Source of the DNA: RYN-431 sp036388295
Lineage (GTDB): Bacteria > Planctomycetota > Phycisphaerae > Tepidisphaerales > Tepidisphaeraceae
NCBI GenBank assembly: GCA_036388295.1
Contig: DASVSC010000031.1
Span: 1-17,951, forward strand
Direction: 5' to 3'
DNA: 17,951 bases
Below the pieces are notes generated by a model. That model was given only the letters and a program-made list of their open reading frames with translations. It had not been told where the DNA came from and did not search any database. The position numbers and the translations under genes are program-made. This document shows, one piece after another, positions 13,362 through 17,951 of the stretch. Numbering within the stretch: position 1 is the stretch's first letter; each line of letters opens with the position of its first letter.

Positions 13362-14510
13362 TCATGCTTCCGTCTTTTTCACCACCCGAACGGCGTAGTC
13401 GTCCGGCTGCAACGCGTGCCCGGCGCGGCGGGCGTAAACCTCAGTGGCTTCGGCGCCGACCAGGAGAATGACCGACGAGTAGTAGACCCAAACCAGGAGC
13501 GCCACGAAGGAACCGACGGCCGCCCCGTAGCTGTTCTCGTAGTCGCCGCGGCCGAGATAAAACGCCAGGCCGAACTTGCCGGCCGTGAACAGCAGCGCCG
13601 ACAGGAAGCCGCCGATCCAGACAGGTTTCCAATCGATTTTCGCGTCCGGCACGAATTTGAACATCGCCGCGAAGAGTACGGTGAACAACGCCACGGAGAT
13701 GAGGTTATTCATGACGCTCATCATGATGGCCCAGGCGCCTTCGGACGCGCCGTTGCCGAGTACGCCTTGCAATACCGTGCTGACGACCAGCGACGTCATC
13801 AGCAGAAACAGAATGCTGGCCAGCATCCCCACCGAAAGGAATCGCTTCCGGATAAAGCCGATCAACCCGTTCGACGGCTTGGCCTCGACGTGCCAGATGG
13901 CGTTCAGCGCCGACTGCACCTGACCGAATACTCCGCTGGCGGAAAAGATGACTAGGACGATACTGACGATGCCGGCCACCGTCATGCCGGCCGACGCGTG
14001 GGTCGACGCCGGGTCGAGCAAATCCTTTAGTGGCTCAGCCGCCTTTGCGCCGATCACGTCGCCGAACGCTTTGGCGACCTTTTCCTTGCTCTCGCTCCCG
14101 AAGAAAACCTTTGCCGCCCAGACCGCCACCGTCAGCAACGGCGCGAACGCCAGGCCCGAGTAAAACGCCAGCGCCGCCGCCTGCGTCATGACGTCGTCAT
14201 TGGCGAATTCGTAATACGTCTCCTTGATCGCCCCGATAATGCCGGGCTTCGGGTTCGGGTCGGCCGATTCGATCGGCTTGGCGTTCGAAGCCACGTTCTG
14301 TTGCGGCTGCGGGTTTGTGGGCGAGATGGTGGGTGCGGGCTTCATGGGTTTGCCTGCCGGCGAATAGGTCGTGGGCGTCCAGCCGAGCGATTCGCGGTAC
14401 GCCTGCCGCGTCGGCGCGCGACGTTTAAGCACGTAGGCCAGGCCGCCAGTCGCGGCGACCGCGCCGGCCGCGGACGCGAGAACTGCGACTTTTTTGACGG
14501 TCGGACTCAT
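13362..14510 (-). CDS. YihY/virulence factor BrkB family membrane protein
   Basis: This 382-residue inner-membrane protein of the YihY/BrkB (UPF0761) family has unknown transport or envelope function. It has an extra N-terminal hydrophobic segment (7-27), then a Pro/Asn/Gln-rich linker (about 45-90), then the BrkB domain (93-370) with about six membrane helices. Family landmarks include the AAALAFYSGLAFAPLL segment (111-126), FSASGVFGQVQSALNAIW, the PDAKIDWKPVWIGGFLSALLF block and GSFVALLVWVYYSSVILLVGAE near the end. The start ATG 14510 has AGAGGG about eight bases upstream. It follows the MATE gene by 34 bases and precedes DUF1992 by three, indicating one operon. The N-terminal helix plus linker is not part of the typical family and may tether or localise the protein. 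Confidence 0.92.
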   Translation of the reverse strand: MSPTVKKVAVLASAAGAVAATGGLAYVLKRRAPTRQAYRESLGWTPTTYSPAGKPMKPAPTISPTNPQPQQNVASNAKPIESADPNPKPGIIGAIKETYYEFANDDVMTQAAALAFYSGLAFAPLLTVAVWAAKVFFGSESKEKVAKAFGDVIGAKAAEPLKDLLDPASTHASAGMTVAGIVSIVLVIFSASGVFGQVQSALNAIWHVEAKPSNGLIGFIRKRFLSVGMLASILFLLMTSLVVSTVLQGVLGNGASEGAWAIMMSVMNNLISVALFTVLFAAMFKFVPDAKIDWKPVWIGGFLSALLFTAGKFGLAFYLGRGDYENSYGAAVGSFVALLVWVYYSSVILLVGAEATEVYARRAGHALQPDDYAVRVVKKTEA

Positions 14511-14544
14511 GGTTATTTCCCTCTAACGGCCTGCCGCGTCCCGG

Positions 14545-15942
14545 CTACACCCGGGCCGTCCTCCACCGGCCGGCGGCGAATCGAGCAAATAGTAGGAGGC
14601 CCCGGCACACCAATTCGACACACAGAATCATCCAAATCTGCCGCAGGGTCGCCCCCCACCACCCGGCCAGGGTCACGCCGACGCAGCGGATCAGCACGAC
14701 GCTGCCGAGCGTGCTGAGCATCGCCGCCACGGTGTCGCCCGCGCCGCGCAGCGCGGAGCCGAAAATGATCGACGCCGCCATCCCGAACTGGATGAAGCCG
14801 GTGAGGAACAGACACTCCGCCGTCAGCCGCCGCACGGCCGGATCCTGCGTGAACAGGCCGGCCCACCAGTGGCTGAAGAGCACGAACGTCGCCCCGGCAA
14901 AGGTCATGATCCCGCCGCCGGCGGCATAGCCGACGTATCCCACCCGCCGCGCCCGCTGCGGGTCGCCCGCCCCCAGGCTGTGCCCGACCAATGTCGCCAC
15001 CGCCGTGCCGACGGCCATGCCGCTCATGTATGAAAATGATTCGACCCGCACCGCCAGACTGTGCGCGGTGGCCGCCGCGTCGCCGAGGCGGTTGACCGTC
15101 CCGATGACGGCGAAGTTCGCGATCCACCACATCAGCCCCTCGGCCCCGCTCGGCAGGCCGATGCGCAGCACCCGCTTCATCGTCAGCCATTCCGGACGGA
15201 GTCGGTGCGCGTGCAGCCGCAGGCGTCGTCGGCCGCTCAGCAGCACGACCACCTGCAACGTACCGCCGACGATGTACGCCAGCGTCGTGCCGTACGCGAT
15301 CCCCATGAACCCGAAGCCGCCGTGGCCCAGCGCGCCGTAGGTCAGGCCGACGCTGAACAGGACGTTCACGACGTCCACCACGATCATCACCGCCGCGGGC
15401 GCAATGGTGTCGCCGCTTCCACGCAAGCAAGCGTTGGCGGTGAACATGACGACCGAAAACGGAACGCCGATCACGAGCACGCGCAGGTACTGGCCGAATA
15501 AGTCGCCCGACACCCCGCGCAGGCCGATCAGCGTCTGCAACGGCCCGCTTAGGAAGTACAAACCCACCGCTGTGGCCACGCCCAGAACCGCGGCAAGGAG
15601 CAACGCCTGCCCGCAGACTTTGTTCGCCAACCGCCGGTGCCGGCTGCCGAAGGCGCGGGCGATGATGGCCGTCGCCCCGGTGCCGACGGCGCTGACGATC
15701 AATCCGATGAACCAGAGGATGTACGACACCGATCCCACCGCCGCCCCCGCCGCGGCGTTGGTCGTGCGTGCGGTGTCCAGTGCGCCGCCCGCCAGGCCCT
15801 GCGTCGCCACCAGGTTATTCGCCAGGTAAGTGTCCGTGATGCCCACGAGCACGTGCAGCGCGTGCTCGGCAAACACCGGGATGGCGAGGAGAGCAAGCCG
15901 ACGCAGGATGGCATCAGGATGAGGATCGGCGGGACGCAACAT
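14545..15942 (-). CDS. MATE family efflux transporter
   Basis: This 465-residue, 12-helix cation-coupled antiporter exports organic cations, drugs or metabolites across the inner membrane. Two homologous six-helix halves are visible: the first with ITDTYLANNL, SAVGTGATAIIARAFGS and FTANACLRGSGDT, the second with GLPSGAEGLMWWIANFAVIG, AVGTAVATLVGHSLGAGD and FGSALRGAGDT. The paired R-G-x-GDT loops, one per half, are characteristic. An Asp in helix 1 (GITDTYLAN) sits where many MATE proteins carry a coupling residue. ATG 15942 is preferred over the TTG immediately before it; GGGAAG lies about twelve bases upstream. It heads the - strand operon with the YihY and DUF1992 genes. No regulator gene is adjacent, so the substrate is unknown. 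Confidence 0.93.
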   Translation of the reverse strand: MLRPADPHPDAILRRLALLAIPVFAEHALHVLVGITDTYLANNLVATQGLAGGALDTARTTNAAAGAAVGSVSYILWFIGLIVSAVGTGATAIIARAFGSRHRRLANKVCGQALLLAAVLGVATAVGLYFLSGPLQTLIGLRGVSGDLFGQYLRVLVIGVPFSVVMFTANACLRGSGDTIAPAAVMIVVDVVNVLFSVGLTYGALGHGGFGFMGIAYGTTLAYIVGGTLQVVVLLSGRRRLRLHAHRLRPEWLTMKRVLRIGLPSGAEGLMWWIANFAVIGTVNRLGDAAATAHSLAVRVESFSYMSGMAVGTAVATLVGHSLGAGDPQRARRVGYVGYAAGGGIMTFAGATFVLFSHWWAGLFTQDPAVRRLTAECLFLTGFIQFGMAASIIFGSALRGAGDTVAAMLSTLGSVVLIRCVGVTLAGWWGATLRQIWMILCVELVCRGLLLFARFAAGRWRTARV

Positions 15943-16028
15943 CAATAGCCAAACTTCCCTTGCGTCTACGCGTCACGTCATTGGCCACGACCGGCACCAC
16001 AGCGGCTGAAATTACGTGGCGGGCCGCC

Positions 16029-16066
16029 AAAACAACCCGGCCCGCGACGCAGGCGTCACGGGCCGG
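16029..16066 (-). terminator. Intrinsic terminator of the HEAT-repeat gene
   Basis: On the - strand, CCGGCCCG pairs with CGGGCCGG (16059-16066 with 16037-16044). After one mismatch, further pairs GACG/CGTC close a small loop. The tail reads GTTGTTTTG. It lies 27 bases past the stop and before the MATE gene, whose promoter must lie in the remaining 86 bases. Confidence 0.7.
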
Positions 16067-16092
16067 ATCGGGTTTATCGTAGGAACGTCGGT

Positions 16093-17951
16093 TCAGCGAG
16101 ACACATTCGCCAGGATCAATTTCCGGGCCTGGTCGCTCGGCAGATCGAGCGCCCCGCGCGCTTCGGCCGCCGCCGACTTCACTTCGGCATTCGTGCCCGT
16201 CGCGACCACGTTGTCGAGTTGTTCGATCTGGCCCTGGTCCAATTTCTTGCCGAAAAACTTGGCACTGACGGCCAGGCTCTTGAACAAGCTGACCTTCACG
16301 TCGTCGGCCACGCCGTCGGTCGTGGCCCGCAGCAGCAGGCCCTTCTGGGCGTCGTCATTATTCATCAGCGCCAGGCCTTCGCCCGCAAGTTTGACGATGT
16401 CCGGCCGCGGGTCTTCGAGCGCGCCCAGCAGCGTCGAGCGCGACGGCGCTAGGTCCAACACCTGCCCGCGCGAGATGGCCAGGCGTTTGATCAACTCGCC
16501 CGCCCGCGTCGCGTACTGCGTGGCCAGGGCGGGGTCGAGCGGGAGTGCGCCGGTCGCGTCGCGGGCGCTGGCGATCGCCGTCTTCAGCGCGGCCGGCTCG
16601 CCCGAGGTGGTGGTGCTGATCGTCGGGTCGCTGGCCTTGCGGGTTTCCCACTGGCTGGCGGCCGAACCGACGATCACTAGCTTGCCCGCGGCCCGCAGCT
16701 TCGGCGAACGCGCGACCAAACCAAGCAGCGATTCGGTTTCTACCGGCGGCAGGTCTTCGCTGAGAATCACCACGTCGATCGCCGGCACGCCGGCCGCGGC
16801 AGACAAGGCGCCGGCGGCATTCGTCGCGCCGGTGGCGATAAAGCCCTCGGCCTTCAGCGGCTGCACCACGGCGTTCACGGCTTCCTGCGTCGGCAGCACG
16901 ACCAGCACGCTCGGCTGGCCCGTCTGGCTGATGGCCTCGGCCAGCAACGGCACGACGATTTCCTGACCGGCGAACGGCTGTTGCGGCAGTGCCTGCGCGA
17001 CCGTAAAGGCCGACTCGAAACGCACGCGGCGGTCGCCGCTCTGCATCGCTTCGATCAGCGGCGAGCCGCCGCTCTTGAAGTTGCTGTCGCCGACGATTTC
17101 CTGCAGCGCCTTCACGACGCCCAGGGCCACCGCGTTGTTCCGGTCGTTGAGCGCCCGCTGCAGCGCGGCGTTCAGGTATTGGGCGCCAGCAGTGACGCCG
17201 AAGAAATGCGCGTTCGGGGTTTCGGCCGGACGGGTGGCATCGGTCTGGCCCTGCGGCAGATCGACTTCACGCTTGAAGTTCGCGGCCAGCCAAAGACTCA
17301 GCGCGTCGCGGCTGGTGTTGAGCGCCATCGCCATCTCGGCGGCCTGCAGGGTCATGACGTCGTTAAAAATTTGGGGCGGCACCGGCGTGCGGACCAGGCC
17401 CTTTTCGCTGTCGAACTTCCAGACGTTCGCCGTCGGGAAACGCATGTCGGCGACCAGGCTGGTCTTGCCGTAGTACTGCCGCTCGGCGAGGTCATAGAAC
17501 AAATCGCCGGCCTTCCCGCGGCTGGCGTTGCCGGTCTTCGCGCCGATACGCTGCATGGCCGCGTCGGCCACACGCTTCACATTCGGCGTCGGGGCGGCTT
17601 CGCTGAGCCGCGCCAGGAACGGCACGGCCGAATCGTAACCCAGCTCGCCGAGCAGGCTGACGACGACTTCTACCTGGGCCGGGTCGTTGCTCATCGTGGC
17701 GGCGACCAGCGGATTGAGCGCCGCCCGGCCGAGGTCGACCAGCGCGCGGCGCACGGCGCCGTGCTGCGCCTGCTTGCTGGGGTCCTTAAGCACGTCCAAC
17801 ATCGGCGGCACGGCCAGTTCGCCGCTCTCACGAAGCTGCACCAGCGCCAGGCGGTACGGCCGGTCGCCCTGGCTGAGTCGGGCGATGTTTTGCTCAGTGA
17901 ACGAAGGGTTGGCGCGGCGGGTGAAACGGCCTTCGTTAATGACCTTCTGCA
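16093..17951 (-). CDS. HEAT-repeat protein with an embedded receiver-like domain, N-terminus outside the window
   Basis: The frame is open from base 17951 to the stop at 16093, so about 619 C-terminal residues are seen and the true start lies beyond the edge; the GTG at 17841 is internal. Numbering from that GTG, helical pairs of HEAT/armadillo type fill residues 8-100 (VPPMLDVLKD, ALNPLVAATM, AVPFLARLSE) and recur at 215-305 and 465-570. A distinct alpha/beta segment lies at about 311-420: PSVLVVLPTQEAVNAVVQPLKAEGF, then IDVVILSEDLPP, then KLVIVGS. This follows the order of a response-regulator receiver, but the phospho-acceptor Asp position is Ser361 and the N-terminal acidic pair is missing. 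No membrane segment or catalytic motif is seen. The role is unknown, probably a protein-interaction scaffold. A terminator follows the stop. Confidence 0.8.
   Translation of the reverse strand, partial: QKVINEGRFTRRANPSFTEQNIARLSQGDRPYRLALVQLRESGELAVPPMLDVLKDPSKQAQHGAVRRALVDLGRAALNPLVAATMSNDPAQVEVVVSLLGELGYDSAVPFLARLSEAAPTPNVKRVADAAMQRIGAKTGNASRGKAGDLFYDLAERQYYGKTSLVADMRFPTANVWKFDSEKGLVRTPVPPQIFNDVMTLQAAEMAMALNTSRDALSLWLAANFKREVDLPQGQTDATRPAETPNAHFFGVTAGAQYLNAALQRALNDRNNAVALGVVKALQEIVGDSNFKSGGSPLIEAMQSGDRRVRFESAFTVAQALPQQPFAGQEIVVPLLAEAISQTGQPSVLVVLPTQEAVNAVVQPLKAEGFIATGATNAAGALSAAAGVPAIDVVILSEDLPPVETESLLGLVARSPKLRAAGKLVIVGSAASQWETRKASDPTISTTTSGEPAALKTAIASARDATGALPLDPALATQYATRAGELIKRLAISRGQVLDLAPSRSTLLGALEDPRPDIVKLAGEGLALMNNDDAQKGLLLRATTDGVADDVKVSLFKSLAVSAKFFGKKLDQGQIEQLDNVVATGTNAEVKSAAAEARGALDLPSDQARKLILANVSR

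Noticed and set aside
12945..13955. 336-codon + strand frame opposite DUF1992 and YihY genes
   Set aside because: Both - strand genes are recognisable families with good starts. The + frame is His, Arg and Gln rich without motifs.
1..17951. CRISPR array, transposase, phage module, tRNA or rRNA gene
   Set aside because: No spaced direct repeats, no recognisable transposase or integrase motifs, and no cloverleaf or rRNA sequence were found by reading. A covariance scan was not possible.

Overview
This window looks like core chromosome of a GC-rich member of the Planctomycetota, probably from the Phycisphaerae side; that placement is inference. The pointers are a DUF6785/DUF6784 membrane protein, which I associate mainly with planctomycetes, several start codons without a recognisable Shine-Dalgarno (SD) site, and nearly every intergenic gap being occupied by a GC-rich palindrome. 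I see no transposase, phage gene, tRNA, rRNA or CRISPR array. I found no clearly new multi-gene system. The most interesting signals are regulatory RNA structure, repeats and domain architecture.

Layout, left to right. Positions 1-330 hold the 3' end of a SPOR-like gene followed by a terminator hairpin. Positions 409-3554 hold a tight + strand pair: a DUF6785 multi-pass membrane protein and an M42-like metalloaminopeptidase. After two small palindromes comes queG (epoxyqueuosine reductase), which overlaps a Dabb-like lipoprotein gene. A small heat-shock protein gene (hsp20) lies on the - strand at 5122-5553. Its leader can pair with its own SD and has a sigma-54-like sequence upstream. It diverges from miaA. 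The miaA gene converges, across a symmetric terminator, on a family 2 glycosyltransferase gene (6804-7829, -).

A 439-base non-coding stretch precedes a LeuB-family dehydrogenase (8269-9330). A 19-bp-stem hairpin then separates it from an Old Yellow Enzyme homologue. An M50 site-2-protease-type gene (-) diverges from trxB, which has a plausible promoter and a leader hairpin. Next come rnpA, whose frame reads through a palindromic repeat, and yidD, overlapping rnpA by 49 bases. On the - strand, MATE transporter, YihY/BrkB membrane protein and DUF1992 protein form an apparent operon. The window ends in a HEAT-repeat protein cut by the right edge, with an embedded receiver-like domain that lacks the phospho-acceptor Asp.

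Functional themes: two tRNA-modification genes (queG, miaA) and tRNA 5' processing (rnpA) lie within 9 kb. Redox and stress functions (trxB, Old Yellow Enzyme, Hsp20) and membrane functions (yidD, YihY, MATE, M50) are scattered among them. The only pair whose members suggest a shared pathway is DUF6785 plus M42, possibly peptide uptake and hydrolysis.
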